Assembly (NCBI GenBank): GCA_958296025.1
Contig: OY282430.1
Location: 372,001 to 436,000, forward strand
Source: an uncultured Pseudomonadales bacterium
Lineage (GTDB): Bacteria; Pseudomonadota; Gammaproteobacteria; Pseudomonadales; Azotimanducaceae
Reading direction: 5' to 3'
DNA: 64,000 nucleotides
Both the position numbers and the translations under genes were made by a program. Shown here one piece after another: positions 10,556 to 20,900 of the stretch (position 1 is its first letter; each line of letters starts with the position of its first letter). The notes under the pieces were generated by a model, which ran no database searches, was not told the DNA's origin, and saw only the letters and a list, made by a program, of their open reading frames with translations.

Positions 10556-10693
10556 ATGGCGCGAACCGCAGACTCGTTGCCGGCTGACGCCCGGCTGTGC
10601 ATTGTGGCCACTGGCAGCCGCAAGCGGGTTCTAGCCGCCGCAGACGCCAGCATGGGGATGCAAGCGGCTGAACCAGCGGACATGCGGGCCTAG
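10556..10693 (+). pseudogene. Decayed, truncated tandem duplicate of the ptsN 5' end
   Basis: The stretch 10521-10660 resembles 10667-10793, the leader and first 35 codons of ptsN. Both have a ggctgaaccc-like leader and an atgcRggcct motif just before an ATG, and both encode a SRKRVL segment (here ATGSRKRVLAAADASM, in ptsN AASSRKRVLDVAADAFM). The copy runs 45 codons to a TAG and ends right before the true ptsN. It lacks the EIIA active-site region, so any product would be non-functional. It may instead act as a leader peptide or spacer. Confidence 0.6.
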
Positions 10694-10696
10694 GTC

Positions 10697-11161
10697 ATGG
10701 TGGATATGGAACAGCTGCTGCCCGCCGCCTGCGTGCTTTGTCAGGTGGCGGCGAGCAGCCGCAAGCGGGTCTTGGACGTAGCGGCGGACGCCTTCATGCG
10801 GGTGCATTCGGAGATCTCGGCGCGTGCGCTGTTCAGCGCCTTGATGGAGCGGGAGCGCCTCGGCAGCACCGGCCTCGGCGAGGGCGTCGCCATCCCACAT
10901 TGCCGGATGGACTTTCCGCACATGATCGGCGGCCTGCTGACTTTGGCGCAGCCGGTGGACTTCGACGCCCCGGATGGCGAGCCGGTGGACCTGTTGTTCA
11001 TCCTGGTCGCCCCCCAAGACGAAGACACCGCCCATCTCGAAGCCTTGGCGCAGTTGGCGGCCGTCTTCGCGGACGCCGAGGCGCGGGCGCGATTGCGCGG
11101 TGCCGTCACCGCGTCGGAACTGAAGCAACGGTTTCTTGCCGCGATGCACAGGCGGTCATGA
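10697..11161 (+). CDS. ptsN: Nitrogen PTS EIIA component (EIIA-Ntr)
   Basis: 154-residue PTS EIIA type-2 domain with the phosphorylation site GEGVAIPHCRMDF (His68). EIIA-Ntr takes a phosphate from NPr (ptsO product, three genes downstream) and in other bacteria regulates potassium channels/sensors and sigma-54-linked functions. The ATG at 10697 gives MVDMEQLLPAACV. The 3' end overlaps rapZ by 4 nt. The 5' end is preceded by a degenerate duplicate of its own start region. Confidence 0.95.
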   Translation: MVDMEQLLPAACVLCQVAASSRKRVLDVAADAFMRVHSEISARALFSALMERERLGSTGLGEGVAIPHCRMDFPHMIGGLLTLAQPVDFDAPDGEPVDLLFILVAPQDEDTAHLEALAQLAAVFADAEARARLRGAVTASELKQRFLAAMHRRS

Positions 11162-12039
11162 AGCTGGTGATCGTCAGCGGCCATTCCGGCTCCGGCAAGA
11201 GCACCGCCTTGCGGGCGTTGGAGGATCTAGGCTACCACTGCATTGACAACTTCCCCGTCGGGATGCTGCTGACCTTGATTGACAACGCCCCCTTTGCCGA
11301 AAGCGGCCGGCGGAACTTGGCCGTAGGGGTGGATGCGCGCAGCGCCGGCATCAAGCAGTTCGCGGAAATCTGGCGTGCGCTGAACCGTCGGGAAAACTTG
11401 GACTGCGAGATCGTTTACCTCACCGCCGCCAGCCCCACCTTGGTCAAGCGCTTCAGCGAGACCCGCCGCCGCCATCCGCTGACCGATGCCGAAACCGACC
11501 TGCGCACAGCCATCGACAAGGAGCGCCGGCTGATTGACGACATGCCCGCCTTGGCCGATCTGGTCATCGATACCACGCGGCTGCGGGCTGCGGAGTTGGT
11601 GGGCATCATTCGGGAGCACATCGGCACGCAGCCGCATTCCGGCCTGAGCCTGCTGTTTCGGTCCTTCGGCTTCAAGTTCGGCATCCCAGTGGATGCCGAC
11701 ATGGTGTTCGACCTGCGCTGCCTGCCGAACCCCCATTGGCGGGAGGAGCTCCGGCCGCTGACAGGCTTGAATGCGCCAGTGCAGGAATTTCTGGGCGAAA
11801 GCGAAGCCGTGCAACGGATGCGCAGGGACATCATCGCCTTTCTGGACACTTGGTTGCCTAGCTTTGAGGCCAGTCAGCAGGCCTATATGACCCTGGGGCT
11901 TGGCTGCACCGGCGGACGGCACCGTAGCGTGTACATGGCGGAGCAGCTGGGCACCCATTTCCGGCAGCGCCGCGCCAATGTGTTGGTGCGCCACCGGGAA
12001 ATCGAACTGCAGGGCTCCCCTGCCGAGGCCAGCGCATGA
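11158..12039 (+). CDS. rapZ: RNase adapter protein RapZ
   Basis: 293 residues: Walker A GHSGSGKST (from residue 8), then LEDLGYHCIDNFPVGML and the C-terminal domain with LSLLFRSFGFKFGIPVDADM and TLGLGCTGGRHRSVYMAEQL. RapZ binds the small RNA GlmZ and recruits RNase E, so controlling glucosamine-6-phosphate synthase and amino-sugar supply (E. coli knowledge). The frame is open far upstream, but the ATGA overlap with ptsN and the family N-terminus MKLVIVSGHSGSGKS set the start at 11158. It also overlaps ptsO by 4 nt. Confidence 0.96.
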   Translation: MKLVIVSGHSGSGKSTALRALEDLGYHCIDNFPVGMLLTLIDNAPFAESGRRNLAVGVDARSAGIKQFAEIWRALNRRENLDCEIVYLTAASPTLVKRFSETRRRHPLTDAETDLRTAIDKERRLIDDMPALADLVIDTTRLRAAELVGIIREHIGTQPHSGLSLLFRSFGFKFGIPVDADMVFDLRCLPNPHWREELRPLTGLNAPVQEFLGESEAVQRMRRDIIAFLDTWLPSFEASQQAYMTLGLGCTGGRHRSVYMAEQLGTHFRQRRANVLVRHREIELQGSPAEASA

Positions 12040-12305
12040 GAAGTGGGCAGTTGACCTTGGTGAACAAACTGGGCCTGCACGCCCGAGCGGCGGCCAAGCT
12101 GGTGCATTTGGCCAAGACCTTCACCAGCGAGGTGCAGCTGAGCAAGGATGACGCCAGCGTTGACGGCAAGAGCATCATGAGCGTGTTGTTGTTGGCGGCG
12201 CCGGTCGGCTCGGTGCTGGACTTGCGGGTGCAGGGCGAGGACGAAGAGCAGGCGTTCGCCGCGATTCGGCAGTTGGTCGCCGCCCGTTTCGGCGAAGACG
12301 AATAG
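12036..12305 (+). CDS. ptsO: Phosphocarrier protein NPr (HPr-like)
   Basis: 89 residues. HPr fold with the phosphorylated histidine in NKLGLHARAAAK (His15) and Ser46 in GKSIMSVLLLAA, the equivalent of the HPr regulatory serine. NPr carries phosphate from EI-Ntr (PtsP, not in window) to PtsN. A 4-nt overlap with rapZ and close spacing to mgtE place it in one operon. Confidence 0.95.
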   Translation: MRSGQLTLVNKLGLHARAAAKLVHLAKTFTSEVQLSKDDASVDGKSIMSVLLLAAPVGSVLDLRVQGEDEEQAFAAIRQLVAARFGEDE

Positions 12306-12313
12306 GCGTCGCT

Positions 12314-13651
12314 GTGGACTTCGAAGAGCGCTTCGGCCAGGTTCTCCGCTCCTATGGGGCCGGCACCCTAGGGGAGCGGCGCCATCTGCTGCGATCGCTC
12401 AGGGTCTCCGAAGTGGCGGACCTTTTGGAAGCCACGCCGCCCAAGGTGCGCCGCTACATCTGGGATCTGATCGATGAGGACACCTCCGGCCAAGTGCTGC
12501 AGCACCTAGGCGAGGAGGTGCTGAACGAGGTCGTGGAGGGCATGAACACGGCCCAATTGGTGGCCGCCGCCGACGATCTGGAGGTGGACGACCAAGCGGA
12601 CCTGTTGCAGCAGTTGCCCGACGCCATCGCGGCCCAAGTGCTCAACTCCATGGATTCGGCGGACCGGCAGCGGCTGGAGTCCGTGCTTTCCTATCCGGAG
12701 GACAGTGCCGGCGGGCTGATGAGCACGGACGTCGTCACCGTGCGTCCGCGCCATGCCTTGGAGATCGTGTCGCGCTACCTGCGCCTGCGCAAGGAGTTGC
12801 CGAAGAACACCGATGCGCTGCTCGTGGTCAACAGCAGGAACGAATACGTCGGTGCCTTGCCGCTTTCCCGCATCCTGACGGCGGCCTCCAGCGTCACCGT
12901 GCGCGAAGTGATGGAGACCGATGCGCCGGCCATTCCGGTCGATATGCCGGACCGGGAAGTGGCGGCCATCTTCAGCGCCGAGGATCTGGTTTCGGCGCCG
13001 GTGGTGAACCCTGCGGGCAAGCTGCTCGGCCGCATCACCATCGATGATGTGGTGGACGTCATCAAGGAGGACGCCGATGAGGTCGTGCTGGCCAGAGCCG
13101 GCCTGGACCCGGACGAGGACACCTTCGCGCCCGTGCTGCGCTCGGCGCGCCGCCGCGCCCTATGGTTGGGCGTCAACCTCATCACCGCCTTCCTGGCGGC
13201 GGCGGTCATCAACGTCTTCGAAGACACCATCGTCAAGGTGGTGGCCTTGGCGGTGCTGCTGCCCATCGTCGCCAGCATGGGCGGCATCGCGGGCACCCAG
13301 ACCCTGACCTTGGTGATTCGCGGTTTGGCGCTCGGTCACATCAACCGGGCCAACCTGCTTTGGTTGGTGAACCGGGAGTTTGCGGTGGCCATCCTCAACG
13401 GCTTGTTGTGGGCCAGCTTGGTCGCCTTGGCGGCCGCCACCGTCTTTCAGGACCTGCTGCTCGGTGGGGTCATCGCCGTGGCCTTGGTGATCAACCTGCT
13501 GGTTGCGGTGGTGTCCGGCAGCCTGCTGCCGAGCCTGCTGAACCGGCTGTCGATAGATCCGGTTATCGCCGGCGGCGTCATCCTGACCACCATCACCGAT
13601 GTGACGGGATTTTTCGTCTTCCTTGGGCTGGCGGCTTGGGCGTATGCTTGA
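12314..13651 (+). CDS. mgtE: Magnesium transporter MgtE
   Basis: 445 residues with GTG start 9 nt after ptsO. Domains in order: MgtE N-terminal superhelix (about 20-125, ending YPEDSAGGLMSTDVVTV), paired CBS domains (about 135-255), and five transmembrane helices (about 285-445) with the pore motif PIVASMGGIAGTQTLTLVIR. The cytosolic domains sense Mg2+ and gate the channel. mgtE as last gene of the rpoN-ptsO operon is common in gammaproteobacteria. Confidence 0.95.
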   Translation: MDFEERFGQVLRSYGAGTLGERRHLLRSLRVSEVADLLEATPPKVRRYIWDLIDEDTSGQVLQHLGEEVLNEVVEGMNTAQLVAAADDLEVDDQADLLQQLPDAIAAQVLNSMDSADRQRLESVLSYPEDSAGGLMSTDVVTVRPRHALEIVSRYLRLRKELPKNTDALLVVNSRNEYVGALPLSRILTAASSVTVREVMETDAPAIPVDMPDREVAAIFSAEDLVSAPVVNPAGKLLGRITIDDVVDVIKEDADEVVLARAGLDPDEDTFAPVLRSARRRALWLGVNLITAFLAAAVINVFEDTIVKVVALAVLLPIVASMGGIAGTQTLTLVIRGLALGHINRANLLWLVNREFAVAILNGLLWASLVALAAATVFQDLLLGGVIAVALVINLLVAVVSGSLLPSLLNRLSIDPVIAGGVILTTITDVTGFFVFLGLAAWAYA

Positions 13652-13698
13652 ACCATTGCCCAAGGGGTTTGATTTGGGAACGGCTTAGGGAGACAACG

Positions 13699-15171
13699 AT
13701 GCAATTGCGAGATGCCGATTTACTGAGAACCCGGGCATTCATCAACGGCGGCTGGCAGGACGCGGACAGCGGTGCCACGGCCCCGGTGTACAACCCGGCC
13801 AACGGCGAGGTCATCGCCGAAATAGCCCGCTGTGGCCAGGCGGAGACCCGCCGCGCCATTGACGCAGCGCAGCGCGCTCATGTGCAATGGCGGCGGCGTA
13901 CGGCTAAGGAGCGCTCCAACGCGTTGCGCCGTTGGTTCGACCTGATCATGGCCAGTCAGGAGGATTTGGCCACACTCATGACCTTGGAACAGGGCAAGCC
14001 GCTGGCGGAGTCCCGCGGCGAGGTCGCCTATGGCGCCGCCTTCATCGAATGGTTCGCAGAGGAGGCCAAGCGCGTCTATGGGGACACCATTCCCGGCCCG
14101 GGCAACGACCGGCGCATCGTCACCATCAAGCAGCCCGTCGGCGTGGTGGCTTGCATCACGCCTTGGAACTTTCCCATCGCCATGCTGACGCGCAAGGTTG
14201 GCCCGGCCTTGGCGACTGGCTGCACCGTGGTCTGCAAACCGGCCAATGCCACGCCGCTTTGCGCCTTCGCCTTGGCCGAATTGGCGGACCGGGCCGGCAT
14301 CCCGGCCGGTGTGGTCAACGTCTTGGCCGGTGACACCGCGGCCATCGGCGCGGAGCTCACCAGCAACCCCGGAGTGCGCAAGCTGACCTTTACCGGCTCC
14401 ACGGAAGTCGGCAAGCAGCTGATTGAACAATGCGCCGGAACCGTCAAGCGCACTTCCATGGAATTGGGCGGCAACGCCCCGTTCATCGTATTCGACGACG
14501 CGGACTTAGAGCAGGCGGTGCAGGGTGCCTTGATCTGCAAGTACCGCAACGCCGGCCAAACCTGCGTCTGCGCCAACAGATTGCTTGTGCAGTCGGGTAT
14601 TTACGATGCCTTTGCGGAACGCTTTGCGGAGGCGGTGGCGGGCTTGAAAATCGGCGACGGCATGGCCGCCAGCACGATGGTCGGCCCGCTGATCGACCGC
14701 GGCGCCGCCGACGCCGTGTTGGGCATGGTTGAGGATGCGCTGCAAAACGGTGCTGAACTGGTGACCGGCGGCCAGCGGGCCGCCAACGGTGAATGCTATG
14801 TGCAGCCCACCGTCCTGAAGGCTGTGCAGCCTCAGATGCGCGTGTTCCGCGAAGAGATCTTCGGGCCGGTGGCCCCTCTGATCCAGTTTGACACGGAAGA
14901 GGAAGCGGTGGCCTTGGCCAACGACACCGAATACGGCTTAGCGGCCTACTTCTACGCCCGGGACGTCGGCCGCATCTGGCGGGTGTCGGAGGCCTTGGAC
15001 TTCGGCATCGTCGGCATCAACGAGGGCATCATCTCCAACGAGGCCGCCCCCTTCGGCGGCATGAAGGAGTCCGGCAACGGTCGCGAAGGCTCCAAGTATG
15101 GCTTGGACGAGTATTTGGAGATCAAGTACCTGTGCGTCGGGGGCATTGAGCCCGGTTCGAACGTCCATTAG
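13699..15171 (+). CDS. gabD: NAD(P)-dependent succinate-semialdehyde dehydrogenase
   Basis: 490-residue aldehyde dehydrogenase. Rossmann region ITPWNFPIAMLTRKVGPALA, FTGSTEVGKQL loop, general-base Glu in MELGGNAPFIVF (Glu255) and nucleophile Cys in NAGQTCVCANR (Cys289). This active-site context and the C-terminal GREGSKYGLDEYLEIKYLCVGG are typical of GabD, which oxidises succinate semialdehyde to succinate. Other aldehydes cannot be excluded. The ATG at 13699 is preceded by AGGGAG; the much longer in-frame extension is only the mgtE shadow. It converges with pmbA, the stops overlapping by a few bases. Confidence 0.9.
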   Translation: MQLRDADLLRTRAFINGGWQDADSGATAPVYNPANGEVIAEIARCGQAETRRAIDAAQRAHVQWRRRTAKERSNALRRWFDLIMASQEDLATLMTLEQGKPLAESRGEVAYGAAFIEWFAEEAKRVYGDTIPGPGNDRRIVTIKQPVGVVACITPWNFPIAMLTRKVGPALATGCTVVCKPANATPLCAFALAELADRAGIPAGVVNVLAGDTAAIGAELTSNPGVRKLTFTGSTEVGKQLIEQCAGTVKRTSMELGGNAPFIVFDDADLEQAVQGALICKYRNAGQTCVCANRLLVQSGIYDAFAERFAEAVAGLKIGDGMAASTMVGPLIDRGAADAVLGMVEDALQNGAELVTGGQRAANGECYVQPTVLKAVQPQMRVFREEIFGPVAPLIQFDTEEEAVALANDTEYGLAAYFYARDVGRIWRVSEALDFGIVGINEGIISNEAAPFGGMKESGNGREGSKYGLDEYLEIKYLCVGGIEPGSNVH

Positions 15172-16514
15172 GCATTGCCAGCCACCGTCATCCGCTCAAT
15201 GAGGATGCTGGGGGCGATGAGGTTGCCGCGTTGGTCGTGGTCGTCGCCGGTGGCGGCGATGCGGCGCATGATGTCCTTTAGGTTGGCGGCGATGGTGACT
15301 TCGTGGACGGGGTGTTGGATTTCGCCGTGCTCCACCCAGAAGCCGGCGGCGCCTCGAGAGTAGTCGCCGGTGACTTGGTTGACGCCGTAGCCCATCAGGT
15401 CGGTGACGTAGAGACCCCGGGCCATTTCCCTGAATAGCGCCGCTGCCGGCAGGGTTCGGCCTTCCAGGCGCAGGTTGTGAACGCCGCCGGCGTTGCTGGT
15501 GGTGGGCAGGCCTAGGCGCCGGCCGGAATAGGCGGAGAGGGCGTAGCTACGTACCACGCCGGCGTCTATGAACGCCTTCTCGGAAGTACGCACGCCGTCG
15601 CTGTCGAAGGCGGCGCTGCCGAACCGGCCGGGCAGGAGGGGCTGCTCGAACAGACGCAGCTGGGGGGTGGCGATTTCCGTCTCCAAGGAGTCCAGCAGGA
15701 AGGAGGCCTTGCGGTACAACGCCCCGCCGCTCAGGGCGCCTATGATGTGGCCGGCTAGGGAGCGGGCGGTTTGCGGGGCGTAGAGCACCGGACATTCACC
15801 AGTGGCGACCTTGCGCGGTGACAGCTTGGCGACCGTGCGCTGTGCCGCCGTCCTGCCCACTTGCTCCGGTGCCTCCAGGAGCTTGGGATTGCGGTCCGCC
15901 GTGTACCAGTAGTCGCGTTGCATGCCGTTGCCGTCCTCGGCGATCAACACGCAACTGAGGCTTTGGCTGGTGCTGATGGAACTGCCGATGAAGCCGTGGG
16001 AATTGGCATAGATCGTGCAGGCTTGACTATTGGTCGCCTCGCCGCCTTCGGAATTGACGATGCGCTTGTCGTAGGCGAAGCCGGCCGCCTCGCAGGCTTG
16101 GGCCACCGCCGTGGCTGCCTCGGTATCCAAGGGGGTGGGGTGGAACAGGTCCAGGTCCGGCGGCTGCTTGGCCATGAGTTCGGCGTCCGCCAAGCCGTTG
16201 CAGGAGTCCTCTTGGGTGTGGCGGGCGATGTCCGCGGCCCGCGCCACGGTTTCCTTGACGGCGCCGGCGCTGCCGTCCGAGGTGCTTGCCGAGCCGACGC
16301 GCCGGCCCAGGTGAATGCTGATGTCAAAGCCCCGATCGGCGTGGAACTCCACCGTCTCCAGTTCGCCCTTGCGCACCTTGACGGTCAGGCCGAGGTCCTG
16401 GGAGACGGACACTTCGGCAGCGCTGGCGCCGCAGCGCTTGGCTTCGTCCAGGATGGCGGCGGCGAGGGTGCGCAATTCCCCCTCTTGGCGGCGGATATCG
16501 ACTTCCCGGCGCAT
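15168..16514 (-). CDS. pmbA: Metalloprotease subunit TldE (PmbA)
   Basis: 448 residues of the TldE/PmbA family: ELRTLAAAILDEAKRCGASA at the start and DYSRGAAGFWVEHGEIQHPV near the end. With TldD it forms a heterodimeric Zn protease that degrades unstructured peptides; the TldE subunit lacks the HExxxH motif, as here. The ATG directly follows the tldD TAA, so the two are translated as a pair. In many genomes the two genes lie apart; here they are adjacent. Confidence 0.92.
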   Translation of the reverse strand: MRREVDIRRQEGELRTLAAAILDEAKRCGASAAEVSVSQDLGLTVKVRKGELETVEFHADRGFDISIHLGRRVGSASTSDGSAGAVKETVARAADIARHTQEDSCNGLADAELMAKQPPDLDLFHPTPLDTEAATAVAQACEAAGFAYDKRIVNSEGGEATNSQACTIYANSHGFIGSSISTSQSLSCVLIAEDGNGMQRDYWYTADRNPKLLEAPEQVGRTAAQRTVAKLSPRKVATGECPVLYAPQTARSLAGHIIGALSGGALYRKASFLLDSLETEIATPQLRLFEQPLLPGRFGSAAFDSDGVRTSEKAFIDAGVVRSYALSAYSGRRLGLPTTSNAGGVHNLRLEGRTLPAAALFREMARGLYVTDLMGYGVNQVTGDYSRGAAGFWVEHGEIQHPVHEVTIAANLKDIMRRIAATGDDHDQRGNLIAPSILIERMTVAGNA

Positions 16515-17954
16515 TTAGGCCGAGGTGCCGCCGATGGTGATTTCGTCGATCAACAGGGTGGGCTGGCCCACGCCCACGGGCACGGACTGACCTTCCTTGC
16601 CGCACACGCCCACCCCTTGGTCGAGGGCGAGATCGTTGCCCACCATGGACACCTTGGTCATCACGTCGGGGCCGTTGCCGATCAGGGTGGCGCCGCGGAT
16701 GGGGCGGGTCACCTTGCCGCTTTCGATCAGATAGGCTTCGGTGGCGGAGAACACGAAGCGCCCCGAAGTGATATCGACTTGGCCGCCGCCGAAGTTGACC
16801 GCATAGACGCCCTTGGGGCAGGCGGCGATGATCTCCTCCCGCTCGTAGGGCCCCGGTTGCATGAAGGTGTTGGTCATGCGTGGCATGGGTTGGTGGGCGT
16901 AGGACTGACGACGGCCGTTGCCGGTGGCGGCCATCCCCATCAGCTGGGCGTTCAGCTTGTCCTGCATGTAGCCCACGAGGATGCCATTTTCGATCAGCAC
17001 GGTGGCCTCAGTGGGGGTGCCCTCGTCATCCACGGTGAGGGAGCCGCGCCGCCCCGGCAGGGTGCCATCGTCAATGACAGTGCAGGCGGGGGAGGCCACC
17101 TGTTCGCCTAGGCGGTTGGCGAAAGCGGAACTGCCCTTGCGGTTGAAGTCCCCCTCCAAGCCGTGGCCGACGGCCTCGTGCAGCAGCACCCCGGGCCAGC
17201 CGGGGCCGAGCACTACCGGCATGGGGCCGGCGGGCGCATCCACCGCGTCCAGGTTGACTAGAGCGCCCCGCACGGCTTCCTTCGCTAAGTCCTCCGGCCA
17301 TTCGTGGCTGAAGGTGCTTAAGCCCCGCCGTCCGCCGGCTCCGGCGTAGCCGCGCTCCCGCCGCTTGCCCTCCACCACGATTACCGAAACGTCGAGGCGC
17401 GTCATGGGCCGCAGGTCCGCCGCCAACACGCCGTCTGTTGCCATCACCAGCATGGCTTCGAAGCCTAGGGACAGATGCACGTTGACCTCCTGCACCCGGT
17501 TGTCTAGGCGGCGGGCGGCTTTGTCCACCCGGGCGAGCAGGGCGACCTTGTCCTTTTGGGCCAGGCCGTGGATGGGATTGTCCGCTTGGTATAGCGGCGG
17601 GGGCGTTTGCGCCTGCAGCGCCTTGGCCTTTTTTCCACCCCCGCCGCGGGCGATGGCGGCGGCGGCGTCCACGGCTTGGGCAAAGCCCTCCGGACGGATG
17701 TCCTCCACATAGGCGGCACCGGTCTTCTCACCGCTGAGGGCGCGTACGCCCAAACCCCGGTCCAGGTTGAAGCTGCCGTGCTTGACGATGCCGTCCTCCA
17801 GGGTCCAGCTTTCCGAGCGGCGGTTCTGAAAGAAGGCTTCGCCAAGGTCGGATCCGGCGGCGGCTAAGCGGCCCAAGGCCCGGTCCACGTCCTGCCGGCG
17901 GATGGTCGCTGGCTGCAACAGGGCCGCTTCGGCGGCTTCAATGGTCTCCCTCAC
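16515..17954 (-). CDS. tldD: Metalloprotease subunit TldD
   Basis: 479 residues with the metal-binding motif [13 protein letters not shown] (HExxxH) in [18 protein letters not shown], and the C-terminal [20 protein letters not shown]. TldD/TldE cleaves unfolded peptides and matures microcin/antitoxin-type substrates. The start is the GTG at 17954, overlapping the yhdP stop by 3 nt; this gives a length close to E. coli TldD (481), whereas the frame alone extends 23 codons further. The order yhdP-tldD is conserved in gammaproteobacteria. Confidence 0.94.
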   Translation of the reverse strand: MRETIEAAEAALLQPATIRRQDVDRALGRLAAAGSDLGEAFFQNRRSESWTLEDGIVKHGSFNLDRGLGVRALSGEKTGAAYVEDIRPEGFAQAVDAAAAIARGGGGKKAKALQAQTPPPLYQADNPIHGLAQKDKVALLARVDKAARRLDNRVQEVNVHLSLGFEAMLVMATDGVLAADLRPMTRLDVSVIVVEGKRRERGYAGAGGRRGLSTFSHEWPEDLAKEAVRGALVNLDAVDAPAGPMPVVLGPGWPGVLLHEAVGHGLEGDFNRKGSSAFANRLGEQVASPACTVIDDGTLPGRRGSLTVDDEGTPTEATVLIENGILVGYMQDKLNAQLMGMAATGNGRRQSYAHQPMPRMTNTFMQPGPYEREEIIAACPKGVYAVNFGGGQVDITSGRFVFSATEAYLIESGKVTRPIRGATLIGNGPDVMTKVSMVGNDLALDQGVGVCGKEGQSVPVGVGQPTLLIDEITIGGTSA

Positions 17955-20900
17955 CGGCCGCCCTCCTGCGCTTGGGCTTGTTCGTTCGGTATTTCGTTGA
18001 AGGTTTGCATGTCGTCGTCCCAAATGCCCACCAGTTTGACCTCCGGGTCATCCCAGGGGCCGTTGACCTCGTACTTGGCGCTGCTGAATTGCTTGATCTG
18101 CCTTTTCAGCACCTGCTGACCGGCCAGCACCGCCAGCCCGGCAGCCGGATTGGCCAGGGAGACGTAAACGGCGTACCAAGGCAGGCTGTCGGTCACCGGC
18201 AGGGTGACGATCAATTCGTTGTGGTTCATCACTCCCGCCACGATGTCGATGTTGCCGCCGATCTTGAAGTCCGAGCCGGAGCCCTTCACCTTCGCCGGCT
18301 CCAGGAAGGTGAGGGTGCCGCTGTCCAGGTGGGCCTTGGCCTCAACGGTGTCAAAGCTGACGCCCTTGCCGACCACGTCTTTGAAGTTCAGGCTCATGCG
18401 CTTGGCGATGGTGTTGAAGTTCAGCAGGCTGAACAGGCGCAGGGCGCCGGCGCCGCTCTCCACCTCGACGAAGCGGCCGTTTTTCGCCTCAAAGACGACG
18501 TTGCCCACTAGGTTCTCGAGGGAGGCGTTCAGCGGCGAGCCCGGCCAATCGCCTTCCACCTTGAGTTCGGCGGATTCGGAATGCAGGCTGGGGGTGAAGC
18601 CCCATTGCGGCAGCACCTCTTCCAGATCCTGCATGGACAGTTCGGCGACAGCGGCGCTGCGGTCGGTGTCTCGATGCCAGAACACGCCGGCCGGCGCACT
18701 GATGGCGGTGCCCTTGAGCACCGCTTCGAGGTCATCCAACAACACCCCGTCTTCCTTGGGGCGCATGGCGAAGGACCAGCGCCCGAAGTCCTCTTCGCCA
18801 ACAAGGATGGAGTCTATGCTGACGTCGGCGGGCGGCAGGCGGTCGATCACTGCGGCGTCCAAGGGGTCCTCCTCGTCCTCCCCATCGTCCGCCAGGACGA
18901 TGGAGTCGAAGTGCAACGCCAAGGGATCATCCCCCGCGTCCCGCAGGCGGCCTTGCAAGCTTGCGGAGGCGAAGGCGAGCTCCATCACGCCGTCCCGGTA
19001 GTTGCCTTGCAACTGAACCTGCGGGAAGCCCAGGGTCTCAATGCTCACCCGCTCCACGACCACGTCCTGCAAGCGCCAAGGAGCGGGAAACTCCCAGTCG
19101 CCAGCGCCTTGGGTCCATTCGTAAACATCCACCTCTGAAACCTGTCCGGCGATGAGGATTTCATCCCCCTCCGCCGCTCCGTCCGGCGGCTGGCGGCGGA
19201 CCCCTAGGGCACCGCGCAAAGGGGCGTCCTGCACATGCACCCAGCCTTGGACATCGCCATGGTTGAAGCTTAAGGCCGTGTGCTCATCTAGAAACGCCAA
19301 ATCCACCTGGGTGGGGCGCGGCCTGTCCGCCGTCTTGCCGAATTGCCCAGGCAGCAGGATTTCCAATCCCTCCAAAGCGGTGGTGGTGGTCAGGCTGGGC
19401 GCCTGTCCATCGACAGGCAGGGACAGCCGTGCAGCGAAGGGGAAGGTGCCGGCGGCTAAGCCGTAATCATCCATGTCGGCCAAGTGGTAAACGTCGGCCG
19501 GCGTCGCCTTGCCGACGATTTGGAAGTCGATGGCGCCCTCGTCGGCGCTGGCCGTCACCGTCGCCGACTGGCCGAACAGGGTGGCGGCGATTGGAGCCGA
19601 GTTCAGAGCGTAAGGGTATGCATAATCGGCCTTGCCGTTCAGCCCGGCCACAGCGAGGCGATAGCCGGGCATATCAAGGCTTAAGCCGGTCAGGGCGAAG
19701 GTCAAGTCTGCCGCCACGGACCTTTCCGCTTCTCCAGCGGTCGTCTGCTCGTTCAGAGGTACGAACAGGTCGCCGACAACGCCAAGGTCGCCGCCGCCGC
19801 GCCAATCGGGTTCGATGAAGTCGAGCCAGTCGGCGAGGGGGGAGGCGCGGATGTAGGCCAGCGCCTCCGCGGCCGGAGCCTCGGCCTGCAACTTCACTTC
19901 GGCGAAGGCCCCGTTTTGCCCCACATGCACGTCGCTGGCCTGGATCCCGACGCCGAGTGAGGATGCCGAAGCCACCTGCACGAACACATCCTCCCCGGAA
20001 ACCTCAATGCGCCCATCGGCGGCGGCGATGAGCGGCCAATCTCGGTGGAACAGGACCTCGCCACCGCGCAGCTGGGCGGCTATGGCCGCCCGCCGGGAGT
20101 AGTCGTCAGGCTGGGTGTGGACCTGCCCTTGGTAAGCGAGCCGAAAGTCCGCAAGGGTTCCGTCCCGGGGCGCCTCGTCCAGCCACTCCTTCAGCTTGGC
20201 GGGAATGGTGAAGGGGACGTAGATGCCGGCCTCCGGCACCCGCAGGCGCCCGGCGGTCAGCAGCAGGGCAAGGCGTTGCCCGAAACGGTCCGGCGTACGC
20301 GCTAGGGCGAGGGATCCAGCCACGGGGCCTTCCGCTAAGTCGGTTCGGAAGTAGGTGGAGCGCAAGCCTAGATAGCCATCCCGAAACCAGCAGTCAATGT
20401 TGCCCTGCAGGTTGCGCAGGCGCCAAGGGTTGGCGAAGCTATCCGCGAATTGGGCGTCCACAGCCTCCGAGTTCAACGCCAAGGACAGGCCCCTTTCGTA
20501 GCCGATTAGGCTGCCGTCGGCGGCGTTGAGCATGGGCAGGCCCCGGTGTGCCGCAAGTTGTACGCCGTCCAAGGTGGCGGCATAAGCGATGCCGGCGCCG
20601 GAGACGCCGAAATGCAGGTTGCGTAGCTGACCGCGGGGCCGGGTTCCGGTCAACCAGCTTGCTGCGGTTCCCCCCTCGCCGAAGGCTTGGATGAGTAGTT
20701 CGCTGAGCGCCTCCAAGGGCAGCGCATCCAGCCACAGGGTGGCTTCGCGTCCGTCCGTTCGAGCCACCATTGGATTCAGGCTTAGGGTCGAGTCGCCGGC
20801 TTGCAGCTGGACATCGTCGATCAGGGCTCGATGCAGGCCCTCTTGGCTGCTGGCCTTGACCCGCACCCTGAACTCCATCGCCGTGCCCTGCGTGTCGTCC

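Noticed and set aside
10738-11157. Upstream extension of the rapZ frame
   Set aside because: It is the out-of-frame translation of ptsN; RapZ starts MKLVIVSGHSGSGKS at 11158.
13162-13698. N-terminal extension of the gabD frame into mgtE
   Set aside because: The extension lies inside mgtE and is Gly/Arg/His-rich; gabD has a good ribosome site and family N-terminus at 13699.
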